The translations under genes and the position numbers were made by a program. The notes under the pieces were generated by a model. The model searched no databases. It saw only the letters and a program-made list of their open reading frames with translations, and was not told the origin of the DNA. A stretch of 64,000 nt of DNA from Saprospiraceae bacterium (GTDB lineage: Bacteria > Bacteroidota > Bacteroidia > Chitinophagales > Saprospiraceae). Shown here in pieces: positions 54,005 through 64,000 of this stretch; within the stretch, counting starts at the first letter, position 1, and every line of letters starts with the position of its first letter. The stretch is taken from the NCBI GenBank assembly GCA_019638385.1, contig JAHBTW010000007.1, forward strand, positions 218,221 to 282,220, given 5' to 3'.

Positions 54005-54167
54005 AAGAGCTTGTTTGCGGTTTCGTCAATCGGCTGCGAGCGGCAAATTTCGTTCTACTCTTCGTTAAATTTTTCGTCGGATTGCCCGCATCCGACTGCA
54101 AAATTTGCCTCGATTAGAACAAAATTTGCTCGCCCTCGCTCAATCACGAAAACGCAAACAAGCTCTT
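54005..54167 (-). mobile_element. MITE-like element, copy B (163 bp)
   Basis: The ends are perfect 15-bp inverted repeats: AAGAGCTTGTTTGCG (54005-54019) and its reverse complement (54153-54167), extending to 21 of 22 bases. Inside, GCGAGCGGCAAATTTCGTTC and the matching far arm give a second layer of pairing, with a central TCGGAT...ATCCGA hairpin. It is the reverse-oriented relative of copy A (37009-37173). It lies just upstream of the giant adhesin gene start (53959), so it could carry that gene's promoter or block it. Confidence 0.7.
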
Positions 54168-54241
54168 AAGCACAAAGCTACCACAAAACCCTAATTGGGA
54201 GTTGCGGTAGCTCTGTTAAGTACCGATGAATTATTCCTTCG
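54168..54241. other. Spacer downstream of a lipoprotein gene, with hairpin
   Basis: AGCTACC (54176-54182) and GGTAGCT (54206-54212) form a 7-bp stem, with an AACCC/GGGAGTT inner match. It lies after the stop of the lipoprotein gene (read on the minus strand) and may end its transcript; the T-run is weak. Confidence 0.4.
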
Positions 54242-54844
54242 TCAGTTTTCCGACACGCCGCGCTTCAGCTCGTAATACGGGGCCAAAGGGTTTTCCATAT
54301 CCGACACCCAGGTGCGTTTGTCCACATCGAAGCGGGTGTGCTCGTCCGGAAACTCGATGTATTCCTCTTTGCCGGAGTGCTGAGGATAGTAAGGGCTTAG
54401 GTCTTTGCCTTTGACCATGAGGTTGTACAACAGGCCGCCCTTCTCCTCCAACACGGCTTCTTCCATTTTCCAGGTGCGGAACACCTCGTTGTAATGGGTA
54501 ATGGAATCGCCCTCCATGCGCAAGTGTATGCCGATGGCTACGCGTTTGATTTTCAGGCTCGGCGCTATGCGGCTCACCAAGAGATACACATCGCCGGTGT
54601 TGTTATCCTTATGATACAAGTCAATGCGATGCAGGGCGGCCTGTTCGGCATACGACCGATCATAGATCGTATCGAATTTGGTGAGGTCGTCGGCTTTTTT
54701 AGGCAAATAACCGGCGTACCGGATGATCCTGGAGAGGAGCATTTTCTCGATTTCCTCGCTTGGCTTTTCGCCGACAGGCAATGTCTCAGAACAAGAAAAA
54801 AGCAGGGTGGAAAGGAACAAAAGGGACAAAAAATATTTCATCAT
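54242..54844 (-). CDS. Outer-membrane lipoprotein of unknown function
   Basis: A 200-residue lipoprotein. The start is MMKYFLSLLFLSTLLFSC; either Met (54844 or 54841) can be used, and the lipobox is LLFSC with Cys18. The mature part is mixed alpha/beta (GYLPKKADDLTKFDTIYDRS, KIKRVAIGIHLRMEGD, TWKMEEAVLEEKGGLLYNL), without a motif I recognise. A minus-strand TATTTTTG box (54875-54868) just upstream may drive it; that box overlaps the T-run of the TonB-operon terminator. Confidence 0.7.
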   Translation of the reverse strand: MMKYFLSLLFLSTLLFSCSETLPVGEKPSEEIEKMLLSRIIRYAGYLPKKADDLTKFDTIYDRSYAEQAALHRIDLYHKDNNTGDVYLLVSRIAPSLKIKRVAIGIHLRMEGDSITHYNEVFRTWKMEEAVLEEKGGLLYNLMVKGKDLSPYYPQHSGKEEYIEFPDEHTRFDVDKRTWVSDMENPLAPYYELKRGVSEN

Positions 54845-54878
54845 GGTTTGTGTCGCTTTGGATGGTACAAAAATAAAA

Positions 54879-54913
54879 AAGACTTGCTGCCGGATGAATA
54901 GGCAGCAAGTCTT
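54879..54913 (-). terminator. Rho-independent terminator of the TonB receptor operon
   Basis: A perfect 13-bp stem (AAGACTTGCTGCC at 54879-54891 and its reverse complement at 54901-54913) with a 9-base loop. On the minus strand it is followed by TTTTTTATTTTTG. It lies 21 bases after the lipoprotein stop and ends the operon. Confidence 0.85.
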
Positions 54914-54934
54914 TCAACGAATTAGTATAAAAAA

Positions 54935-56332
54935 TTAATAAGCTTTGTTCACCGGGTTGAATTCTGCCCAACCGTCGGTCCAGTCGGTAGCGCCGAAAGC
55001 GCCGCGATGGGTAACCATTTTGTTGAAGAAATCGGTGCGGGTGGTTTCGCCAAACTTGGGGTGCGCAAAAGAAGCGCCCGTAGCGGCTGTACCGGAAGTC
55101 ACCGTGAAATTAGGCGTGGCGGGATACTGGTCGGCCAGGCGGCTGCCATAGAACCAATCAACGTTCAAGCCGGCAGTAGAGTAAACTGCTGCATCCACAG
55201 CGCCTGTGACGGTGGTATTGCTGCGCGAAGCATCGGTCCAGTATGCTTCTACATCGGCCACCTGTACGCCCGAACCGGCACTGAAAGGAGTGGCAGGGGC
55301 AATCATAATGTTGTTGGCCAATACGCCGACGCCATTTTGATACTGAGCCAAAACAGAAGCCTGATTGAAACGAATACCGAAGCGGAATCCGGCAAAAACA
55401 GAGTTGAAAACAGACAAGCCGGTGCGGCGACGGAAGTCAGCCGCATAAGCGTTGTTTGCTACTGAATTGCTAGTACCGGAAGCGATGGGGCCGATCAGGG
55501 TCATATTGGAGAATACGCCATCCGTGTAAGGCTGCACGTCGTTGTCGTTCGGGCCGTTGTCGGTTTCGATACCGTTAGACTGAGATTGGTCGGCGAAGCT
55601 CGGATAGCGAATTCCTAAGCCATACTGTAGGTTGCCGCTCCAGCCGTAGTCCACGTCAAAGTCATCGTCCCAGGAAGCTAAGGAGATGAAATATTTTCCG
55701 TTGACCGTTCCGCCAAACCACTCAAAGCCGTCGTCGCCACCGTAAGAAACCTGGCAGTATTCCATCACTGTGCCACGGCCTACGCCGCCCATAGTGATGG
55801 AGTTGGTTTCGTTGTTGGGCGTCAGTTCGATACCGGCAAACTCCACGCGCACATAACGCAGGGTGCCGGAACTTTCGTTGTCGTTGGCAGTACTGTTCTG
55901 AGTGCCGTAGATCACAGCAGGCGTAATACCTTCGATAGCCGGTGAAGGTTGGTTTACATTGGCGTTGCCGAGTATTACTAAGCCGCCCCAATCGCCGCGG
56001 TCGCGCAGCCCTTCTTCCAGCGAGGAGGTAAAGACGATAGGCTCAGCAAGCGTGCCGTTGGCTTCGATTTTGCCGCCCTTGTCAATGATGAGCGTAGCGC
56101 GGGTGCGCTTATCGCCGAGGATCACAGTGCCGGGTTCGATGGTCAATACCTGGCCGGAGCGAACAAATACTTGCCCTTTGAGCAGCCACTTCTTGTCTTT
56201 TGTGAGGGTGCGGGTGCTCAAGTCACCGGTAAGCTCGTTGAGGTTGTCCGTCGGATCAACGGGAGTTTCCTTCTCACAGGAAAAGAATGCCAGAACGGCT
56301 GCGAAAGCCATTAAACTGAGTAACTTCTTCAT
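54935..56332 (-). CDS. Beta-helix-like lipoprotein paired with a TonB receptor
   Basis: A 465-residue lipoprotein: MKKLLSLMAFAAVLAFFSC with lipobox Cys19, then a short Glu/Asp spacer. The body has many short strand segments typical of a right-handed parallel beta-helix (WLLKGQVFVRSGQVLTIEPG, GGKIEANGTLAEPIVFTSS, GDWGGLVILGNANVNQP, RYVRVEFAG). GGDDGFEWFGGTVNGKY and NLQYGLGIRYPSFADQ follow. It is located 44 bases after the TonB receptor gene, so the two form a receptor and lipoprotein pair. The substrate is not known. Confidence 0.75.
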   Translation of the reverse strand: MKKLLSLMAFAAVLAFFSCEKETPVDPTDNLNELTGDLSTRTLTKDKKWLLKGQVFVRSGQVLTIEPGTVILGDKRTRATLIIDKGGKIEANGTLAEPIVFTSSLEEGLRDRGDWGGLVILGNANVNQPSPAIEGITPAVIYGTQNSTANDNESSGTLRYVRVEFAGIELTPNNETNSITMGGVGRGTVMEYCQVSYGGDDGFEWFGGTVNGKYFISLASWDDDFDVDYGWSGNLQYGLGIRYPSFADQSQSNGIETDNGPNDNDVQPYTDGVFSNMTLIGPIASGTSNSVANNAYAADFRRRTGLSVFNSVFAGFRFGIRFNQASVLAQYQNGVGVLANNIMIAPATPFSAGSGVQVADVEAYWTDASRSNTTVTGAVDAAVYSTAGLNVDWFYGSRLADQYPATPNFTVTSGTAATGASFAHPKFGETTRTDFFNKMVTHRGAFGATDWTDGWAEFNPVNKAY

Positions 56333-56376
56333 AAAATTCGAGTTAATTGATTTAAAATTGAGTGTAAGGAATTCGA

Positions 56377-59205
56377 TTATTTGTTGAGATCAAAAGAGAG
56401 CGACAAGCTCGCCAATTGACCGCGCCGGAAGGTGAAGATCGGGTTGTCGCGGCCATCGCGGGTGATGGACTCTGTGCGGTCGGAATCTTCAAAAAAGCGG
56501 TACGGCGCGTCGAGTATGTTCTGAATACCGAGTTTGTAGCTCACCCGGTTGAAGCGTTTGGTGATGGTGAAATCCAAGCTATTGCGCGATAGCTCATAGA
56601 TGGTGGGAAACAGCACGTCGCCAACGGAGTAGATGCGGTCGCCGAAGATGTTGTAAATCACCGCCGCAGTGAGGTTGGATACCGGCGCCTCGTAATACAG
56701 CGCCATGTTAATGATGTATGGCGACTGCCCCTGAAGCGGCCGCAATCTGTCTTGCGCTACGGCGGTAGAGCCTAAATCCACCTGGGAGCGAATGAGCGAT
56801 GCATTGGCATTGATGGAAAAACGGTCTAAGAAAGCACTGCCGGTAACGCCGCGCAGCGACTTGCGCAACTCTATCTCCACGCCGTAGTTTTGAGCAAAAT
56901 CGGCATTGATGTAGGTAAACTGCGGCTGCTCGGTAGTAATCACGGTTTTGTTTTCAATGGGGTCATTGAAGTATTTGTAAAATGCGCCGATGCTGAACGT
57001 CTCGCCGATGCGGGGGTAAATTTCAAACCTCAAATCGAGATTGTGCATCCGGGCCGGCATCAGGTCGGGATTTCCAAAACGACCGGCTTCGAGTTTGTAA
57101 TCGTAAAACAGAAAGGGCGCCAACTCGCGAAATTCCGGGCGATTGATGGTGCGGCTGTAGGCTAAGCGCAGCAAGGTATTATCGCTGAGATTGTAGCCGG
57201 CATTAACAGAAGGCAGGAAAGACAACACGGGATTGCTCACGGTGAGTTGGCCCACCACGTCGTCCTCGGATTTAATCGTTTGTACATTGTACTCGCCGCG
57301 TACGCCGCCGGTGAGATCCAATTTGCCGAAAGAAAATTCACCGCTTACATAGCCTGCGCCGGTGAGGCTGTTGGCCCGGTAGGAGTCAATGCCGCGCGTG
57401 CCTTCCTCTATTGCAAAGCCGTTGAGGGTGCGAATATTTTCATTGCTGAAAATTACATCCAACGGCTCGCGCCTGAGTTCTTCCCCGATCACCGGATCGA
57501 AAAAGCCCGGATAGAGGTAGGATACATAACGAGAGTCGAAATTGCGGTTGCGGAAATCGGCGTAATAGCCGGCTTTGAGCACGGTATTTTTGCTGCCGAA
57601 GCCGGGCAGGGTGCGCGTGTAGTCCATGCCCTGATTGGCCGAGTATTCACTTAAAGTACCATAATAGCGGCCGGTTTCAAAAAGGTTGGACGAGGGCGGC
57701 AATTGCATAATGAAACCTGACTCGGTTTGGTTGGGCGGAAGAAAGGTACGAAAGCGGCGCAGGTCGGGTTCCAGTTCGCGGAGGTAGCTGCCGCCGGCCA
57801 CCCAACGCAGGGTAGAGGTGGGCGTGAGGTCGTGTACGCCTTCCAACTGCCCGCTGTAAATGGTGCGGCTGCGATAGCCGAACAGATAGTTTTGAAGCAC
57901 GTCGCCGGGCCGTTGTATAAAGTCGGCGCCGCGGCGCAAGATGGTTTCGTTTTCGCCGATCTGGTTGAAGAGGTTTTTGAACGTGATGCGGCTGCGGTCG
58001 CTGATGCGCATTTTCCAGTTGGACATCACGCTGATGCGGTTCTGCTTTTCGTATGTGGCGTCGTCAAATTGGAAGCGAATATCAATGGGGCGGGTTTGAT
58101 CTTCCCAGGAAAAGTAGCGGTAAAAATCGCGTACAAAATGCTGATAGCTGGTGGAGTACGAAACGGTATTGATGGTGCTCACCTTCTTATCGCCGAGGTT
58201 GAAATTGCGCCCGAAGCTCAGGCCCACGGAGTAGTCCGGGGTGGCCGTGCCTTCTTTTGCCACCCAGTTGTTGGGCAGGGTGTGGGCGGCGTCCTGGCGC
58301 AATTGGGCGTTGCGGGGCGAGTCTTTCAGATCATTGGTTTCAGGGAAGCTGGAAGGCAATTGGCGAAAGCCGGAGTCGAAGCCGAGGAAGTCGGTGGGCG
58401 AGCCTTCGCTTTGAAAGTAGGGCATCAGAGTAGTGTTGGCGCGATAGCCCACGCCGAGGTTGAGGCGGGTAAAATTGCTCTCCACGTCTTCGAGGGTGAA
58501 GAGTTTGATGACGCCGCCGGCGAAGTCGCCGGGAAAATCGGCAGCGCCGGATTTGTAGATCAACATGCGATCTAAGGCACTGGTGGGAATTAGGTCGAAA
58601 GAGAAAGTACGTTTGTCCACTTCGGTGCTGGGCGCTACCACGTTGTTGATCATCACGTTGTTGTAGCGCTCGCTCAGCCCGCGAATCATCACGAAGCGGC
58701 CGTCCACGATGGTGACGCCGGGAATGCGCTGCATCACCTGCGCGGCGTTGTTGTCTTGCGAGCGGGCGATCTGTTGGCTCGATACGCCGCTCACCACCTG
58801 CTTGGCTTGTTTCACTTCCAATAATACCGCCGATACCGTGTTGGTTTTGCGGTATTCCGTTACCGTTACTTCCGACAGCACCAACGAATTGGTGGACATC
58901 ACCACGTCCAATTTGGCTTTTTCGCCGGCGCCGATCGCCACCTCGTTGATGGTCATGTTTTCATAGCCGATGTAAGAAATACGCACCGTGTATTTGCCGG
59001 GAGGAACATTATTAATGGCATAAAACCCGTCGAAATCGGTGGAGGTGCCGAAGTCAGTACCCACGAGCAGCACATTAGCCCCGATGATGGTTTCTTTGCT
59101 GTTTTCGTCAATGATGACGCCGACGAGGGATCCGTTTTGGGCGGCAATGGAAAAAGCTGCACCCAGAAATCCCAACATAACTGCGATCGTACGAAATAAT
59201 CTCAT
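56377..59205 (-). CDS. TonB-dependent outer-membrane receptor with CarboxypepD_reg-like N-terminus
   Basis: A 942-residue outer-membrane transporter. A signal peptide (residues 1-22, AAFSIAAQ) is followed by a CarboxypepD_reg-like domain (~24-110, VGVIIDENSKETIIGANVLL, GTSTDFDGFYAINNVPPGKY). The plug domain is ~130-240 (AAQVMQRIPGVTIVDGRFVM, RGLSERYNNVMINN). The barrel runs to the C-terminal strand ending RGQLASLSLSFDLNK. The substrate is unknown; no SusD follows, and the partner is the beta-helix lipoprotein. The gene is divergent from pyrG. Confidence 0.9.
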   Translation of the reverse strand: MRLFRTIAVMLGFLGAAFSIAAQNGSLVGVIIDENSKETIIGANVLLVGTDFGTSTDFDGFYAINNVPPGKYTVRISYIGYENMTINEVAIGAGEKAKLDVVMSTNSLVLSEVTVTEYRKTNTVSAVLLEVKQAKQVVSGVSSQQIARSQDNNAAQVMQRIPGVTIVDGRFVMIRGLSERYNNVMINNVVAPSTEVDKRTFSFDLIPTSALDRMLIYKSGAADFPGDFAGGVIKLFTLEDVESNFTRLNLGVGYRANTTLMPYFQSEGSPTDFLGFDSGFRQLPSSFPETNDLKDSPRNAQLRQDAAHTLPNNWVAKEGTATPDYSVGLSFGRNFNLGDKKVSTINTVSYSTSYQHFVRDFYRYFSWEDQTRPIDIRFQFDDATYEKQNRISVMSNWKMRISDRSRITFKNLFNQIGENETILRRGADFIQRPGDVLQNYLFGYRSRTIYSGQLEGVHDLTPTSTLRWVAGGSYLRELEPDLRRFRTFLPPNQTESGFIMQLPPSSNLFETGRYYGTLSEYSANQGMDYTRTLPGFGSKNTVLKAGYYADFRNRNFDSRYVSYLYPGFFDPVIGEELRREPLDVIFSNENIRTLNGFAIEEGTRGIDSYRANSLTGAGYVSGEFSFGKLDLTGGVRGEYNVQTIKSEDDVVGQLTVSNPVLSFLPSVNAGYNLSDNTLLRLAYSRTINRPEFRELAPFLFYDYKLEAGRFGNPDLMPARMHNLDLRFEIYPRIGETFSIGAFYKYFNDPIENKTVITTEQPQFTYINADFAQNYGVEIELRKSLRGVTGSAFLDRFSINANASLIRSQVDLGSTAVAQDRLRPLQGQSPYIINMALYYEAPVSNLTAAVIYNIFGDRIYSVGDVLFPTIYELSRNSLDFTITKRFNRVSYKLGIQNILDAPYRFFEDSDRTESITRDGRDNPIFTFRRGQLASLSLSFDLNK

Positions 59206-61060
<1,855 letters not shown>

Positions 61061-61062
61061 CC

Positions 61063-62496
61063 GTGCGCTTACGCGAACAATGGCCGGCGCTTTTATTCCT
61101 GCTGCTCGCCGCCGGAGCAGTGTATCTGGCGCGCAACAACCCGTTTTTCTGGGATACGGTGCAATTGGCGGGCAAACACGGTCTGCATTATTACGACACC
61201 CATTTTACGCAACTCCTGCTGCCGCAGGAAATTGACAGCGGGCACCCGCCGCTGTTCGGCCTGTACATAGCCGCCTGCTGGAAACTGTTCGGCCCAACGC
61301 TGCCGGTGAGTCATTTTGCCATGCTCCCTTTTTTGTGGGGCATTGTGCTGTTGCTCTTCGGTATAGGCCGGTATTTCGGAGCGCCCCGCTCGGCCTGGGT
61401 GTTGGCGCTGCTCGTTTTGGCCGATCCGGTATTGGCCGCGCAGGCGGTATTGGTCAGCCCCGATGTGCCGTTGGTCTTTTTCTTTCTGTTGGCTTTGTGG
61501 AGCATCCTGCACAAAAAGCCGCTGTGGCAGGTCGTGGCCGTGGTCGGCCTGGGCCTCATCAGTATGCGGGGCATGATGGTGGGCGTCCTGCTGTACGCCT
61601 GGGAAATCATCGCGTTGCGCAGCGATTTCAAATCCCGGATGCAAGCACTCTTGCCCTATCTGCCCGGCGGTTTGCTCGCTGCGGCATTTCTGCTCTGGCA
61701 CCACATCGCGGCCGGCTGGACGGGCTATCACGCCGATTCGCCCTGGGCGCCGAGTTTTGCCCGCGTGGATGCCGCCGGATTTGTAAAAAATGTGGCCGTG
61801 CTCGTCTGGCGGATGCTCGATTTCGGGCGGGTGTTTGTTTGGATTGCCCTGCTCTTGCCGCTATGGGCCTTGCTGCGCCGGCGCGCGCGCCTTTCGTCTG
61901 AGGGTCGGCAAAAGCTGCGGCAGGCGCTGTGGTTGTTCGGTCTTACGCTGCCCTTCCTGTGTACCTCGTTGCTGCTGTACAAAGGACTGAGTGCGCATCG
62001 CTACCTGCTGCCGGTATTCATAGCCCTGTCATTGGTGTTTTTTGTTTTAATAACCCACTCGCAACGCGAAACTCGAAACTCGAAACTCATACCACGCCTT
62101 GCGTGGTCGAAGCTCGTAGCTCTCCTTGGCCTCCTCTGCGGCAACCTCTGGATCTACCCGCCCCACATATCGCAGGGTTGGGACGCTACGCTCGCGCACT
62201 GGCCGTACTATCGCCTCCGGCAGGAAGCCATTGACTATTTGGACCGGGAAGGCATTCCATTGGAACAAGTGGGTACGGTATTTCCCGAAATCGGCCCGCT
62301 TCGCCTGCGCGACCTCTCCCATCGCCAAGACGGCCTGAAAAGCAAAGACTTTGCGCAAGACCGGTTCATCCTGTGGTCCAATGTCATGAACGACTTCAGC
62401 GATGCAGAAATAACGGCGCTCACCCGGCAATGGACACCGCGCCGGCAATGGAAAAGCGGCGGCGTGCGGGTGGTGTTGTATGAAAATTTCCGGTAG
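61063..62496 (+). CDS. GT39-like membrane glycosyltransferase
   Basis: A 477-residue polytopic protein with about ten membrane segments. The first periplasmic loop has FFWDTVQLAGKHG and the acidic site EIDSGHPPLFGLYIAACWK, typical of PMT/ArnT-like transferases (GT39/83) that take sugar from a lipid carrier. Start GTG 61063, two bases after the pyrG stop; no ATG in frame is near. Residues ~330-355 (THSQRETRNSKLIPRLAWSK) are encoded by repeat text also seen in intergenic DNA, an in-frame insert between membrane segments. Substrate unknown; probably cell-envelope glycosylation. Confidence 0.72.
   Translation: MRLREQWPALLFLLLAAGAVYLARNNPFFWDTVQLAGKHGLHYYDTHFTQLLLPQEIDSGHPPLFGLYIAACWKLFGPTLPVSHFAMLPFLWGIVLLLFGIGRYFGAPRSAWVLALLVLADPVLAAQAVLVSPDVPLVFFFLLALWSILHKKPLWQVVAVVGLGLISMRGMMVGVLLYAWEIIALRSDFKSRMQALLPYLPGGLLAAAFLLWHHIAAGWTGYHADSPWAPSFARVDAAGFVKNVAVLVWRMLDFGRVFVWIALLLPLWALLRRRARLSSEGRQKLRQALWLFGLTLPFLCTSLLLYKGLSAHRYLLPVFIALSLVFFVLITHSQRETRNSKLIPRLAWSKLVALLGLLCGNLWIYPPHISQGWDATLAHWPYYRLRQEAIDYLDREGIPLEQVGTVFPEIGPLRLRDLSHRQDGLKSKDFAQDRFILWSNVMNDFSDAEITALTRQWTPRRQWKSGGVRVVLYENFR
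62057..62121. repeat. Intergenic-type repeat inside the glycosyltransferase gene
   Basis: ACTCGCAACGCGAAACTCG and two further GAAACTCG units, then the hairpin CCACGC CTT GCGTGG (62092-62106), then TCGAAGCTCGTAGCT. The last 15-mer occurs exactly at 4561-4575 between genes, and the 15-base hairpin occurs as its reverse complement in MITE copy A (near 37068). Confidence 0.65.
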
Positions 62497-62516
62497 AGGT
62501 AGGCGAAGGGAATCCG

Positions 62517-63746
62517 CTACAAAATTCTCACAAAGTCCGTTTCGTCTAAGCATTCCAGCCCAAAAGCAGGGTAGGCTTCAACGAACTTTTTCAACTTTTC
62601 CGGTGCGAAGTTCTTTTTGTTCCATTTTACTTCATAAGCTATGCCTTGTCCGAAGCTCGATTCCACCAAAAAGTCTAATTCGTGTTGATCGGCGGTGCGC
62701 CAAAATTTCAGTTGATCAGAATCATATCGCTGTCGCAGCCGGTAGTAGAAATAGTTTTCGAGCAGTGCGCCTTTGTCGGCCCGGTTTTCTATGGGTTCAA
62801 ACCTGTTGAGCAAGGCATTCCGAAGGCCGAGGTCGTTGAAATAGACCTTGGGCATCTTAGTCAGCTCTTTTTGGATGTTTCTGAAAAACGGCTTTATCAA
62901 GTGAATGTGATAGCATTTTTCCAATACATAAAGGTAATTGTCTATGGTCTTGAAGTCCACTTGCACCATCCTGGAAAGCTCGTGGCGATTGACGAGGTTG
63001 CCTGTTTGGTCGGCGAGCATTTGAAACAGCAAGAAAAATTTGGCCTCCATACTCACCCCCGATTCGGAGATATCCCTTTTTACATAAGCGGTTTTGAGTT
63101 CGTCGAGTAAGAGCTTTTTCTCCCGCAAATCGGGTTCGAGCGCCACTGCCGGATAACCGCCGTAAATGAGGTACTGATAAAAAATGGCTTTCAAGCCCGC
63201 GCTGTGCGGCGAAATATATTCGGGGCGCTCCTGCATCACCGTCACTTCGGCTGCGAGGTCTTCCCGGCCTGTAAAAACAAGGCACTCCTCATAAGATAAG
63301 CTATAAAGTTGGAACACCCGTTTGCGGCCGGCTAAAGAGTCGGTGAACTTACGGTCTATATAAAATGCGCTACTCCCCGTTGCCACTACCTTCAGGTTGC
63401 CCTCGTACTTGTCATACAGGAATTTGAGGAAATGAGTCGGATCGGCAGCATACTGCACTTCGTCTATGAGCAAATACAACCGTGTGTCTGCCCGGCCGCT
63501 CTGGGCAGGCATCGGTAATGTCGGGACGTGTAGAAAAACATTGTCGGGGTGCTCATTGATGTCGGCAAGTACCCTACTGTCTTCTAAGGATATCTGAAAT
63601 ACCGGATGGCCCTCCGCACTCAATTTTTGAAAAATCAGTCGCAACAGGGAGGTCTTACCTACTTGCCTTGCGCCGGTGATGATGGTGTGGCGCTTGTCGG
63701 GCAAATGGTTTTCGATCTGCGGAAAAAGGCTTCTTTGAAACAGCAT
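62517..63746 (-). CDS. AAA ATPase of the DUF4143 family
   Basis: A 409-residue ATPase. It starts MLFQRSLFPQIENHLPDKRH at ATG 63746; upstream codons run into repeats. Walker A is TGARQVGKTSLLRLIF, Walker B is LYLLIDEVQYAADP. The Arg finger region VVATGSSAFYIDRKFTDSLA follows. The C-terminal DUF4143 domain has KVYFNDLGLRNALLNRFEPI, LLENYFYYRLRQR and HELDFLVESSFGQGIAYEVK, with the last part like a nuclease-fold remnant (E-x-K). Role unknown. The gene is directly preceded by 32-bp tandem repeats that look like an operator or RNA leader. Confidence 0.85.
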   Translation of the reverse strand: MLFQRSLFPQIENHLPDKRHTIITGARQVGKTSLLRLIFQKLSAEGHPVFQISLEDSRVLADINEHPDNVFLHVPTLPMPAQSGRADTRLYLLIDEVQYAADPTHFLKFLYDKYEGNLKVVATGSSAFYIDRKFTDSLAGRKRVFQLYSLSYEECLVFTGREDLAAEVTVMQERPEYISPHSAGLKAIFYQYLIYGGYPAVALEPDLREKKLLLDELKTAYVKRDISESGVSMEAKFFLLFQMLADQTGNLVNRHELSRMVQVDFKTIDNYLYVLEKCYHIHLIKPFFRNIQKELTKMPKVYFNDLGLRNALLNRFEPIENRADKGALLENYFYYRLRQRYDSDQLKFWRTADQHELDFLVESSFGQGIAYEVKWNKKNFAPEKLKKFVEAYPAFGLECLDETDFVRIL

Positions 63747-63748
63747 GC

Positions 63749-63832
63749 CAGATATTTTTGGAATCAAATTCCAAAATTATCAGATATTTTTGGAATTGCA
63801 ATCCAAAATTATCAGATAATTTCGGAATCGAA
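63749..63832 (-). promoter_or_regulatory. Tandem 32-bp repeats upstream of the DUF4143 ATPase gene
   Basis: Copies at 63749-63780 and 63781-63812 and a partial third at 63813-63832. Copy 1 contains the inverted pair TTTTGGAAT/ATTCCAAAA around CAA; copy 2 has TTTTGGAATTGCAATCCAAAA, near-palindromic. The third is degraded (CAGATAATTTCGGAATCG). They begin two bases from the ATG on the minus strand, so a protein could bind and block initiation, or the mRNA leader could fold. Confidence 0.65.
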
Positions 63833-63885
63833 GGTAACCGGCATTTCCCGCACAAGGCAATCGTTGACTCCTTATGCCCCCTATT

Positions 63886-64000
63886 TTACTCCTGCCATGC
63901 TCTACCTTTCAAAAGCGCAACTCGATTCAATTGGCTTTGTAAATTTCGGTAATTATCCCGCTCCAAAGGAACATTGTATGTCATCAATATGCGGTAGGCG
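63886..64000 (-). CDS. Possible C-terminal end of a gene running off the window
   Basis: On the minus strand one frame enters at the window edge and stops at TAA (63888-63886), giving 37 residues that contain YRILMTYNVPLERDNYRNLQ, SQLNRVALLKGRAWQE. It has protein-like composition, but no family is recognised and only the tail is visible. Confidence 0.35.
   Translation of the reverse strand, partial: AYRILMTYNVPLERDNYRNLQSQLNRVALLKGRAWQE

Overview
The window looks like chromosomal DNA of a gliding-type member of the Bacteroidota, most likely a relative of the Saprospiraceae or Chitinophagales. The evidence is a giant SprB-repeat surface protein with a gliding-motility (T9SS type B) C-terminal sorting domain, a second secreted enzyme with a T9SS tail, a TonB receptor carrying an N-terminal carboxypeptidase-regulatory-like domain, many lipoproteins, and repeated promoter boxes of the Bacteroidota form TTTG-N18-21-TAnnTTTG. 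Species is not determinable from the sequence alone.

Layout. 1-1029: a type II restriction-modification pair on the minus strand, with the cytosine methyltransferase cut by the window edge. 1041-27460: mostly housekeeping and envelope genes: carB, a DUF1684 protein with a TPMT-like methyltransferase, a copper-type P-ATPase, a decayed toxin-antitoxin remnant, an S9 peptidase, kdsB, an OsmC protein, an O-antigen ligase-like protein, cysQ, a glutaryl-CoA dehydrogenase, an OmpA protein, uvrB, a serine hydrolase, a histidine kinase, an acidic protein, recO, rlmN and a DUF302 protein. 28006-36794: an accessory stretch with a phosphatase fusion, a three-gene envelope operon (vWA-like protein, four-TM protein, Cys-rich SH3 protein) and a cassette of a DUF559-type nuclease fused to a RecQ-like helicase, an overlapping coiled-coil membrane protein and a small four-helix membrane protein. 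37179-43128: a lipoprotein, pirin, a Uma2 nuclease-fold protein, aspS and a secreted peptidylarginine-deiminase-like enzyme. 43193-53959: the 3588-residue repeat adhesin. 54242-64000: lipoproteins, a TonB receptor operon, pyrG with a GT39-like membrane glycosyltransferase, and a DUF4143 ATPase preceded by tandem operator-like repeats.

How the parts fit. kdsB, the O-antigen ligase-like gene and the GT39-like gene serve the lipopolysaccharide or cell surface. The repeat adhesin and the deiminase are both predicted T9SS cargo. The restriction-modification pair, the nuclease-helicase cassette, the TA remnant and the DUF4143 ATPase are accessory or defence-like.

The strongest candidates for something undescribed are: (a) the nuclease-helicase, coiled-coil membrane and small membrane protein cassette (32386-36794), read as a possible anti-phage module; (b) a 163-165 bp MITE-like element with terminal inverted repeats, present twice in opposite orientation (37009-37173 and 54005-54167); (c) a multi-hairpin intergenic element (22573-22937); and (d) repetitive intergenic DNA found in frame inside the glycosyltransferase gene. 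No rRNA, tRNA or CRISPR was seen.
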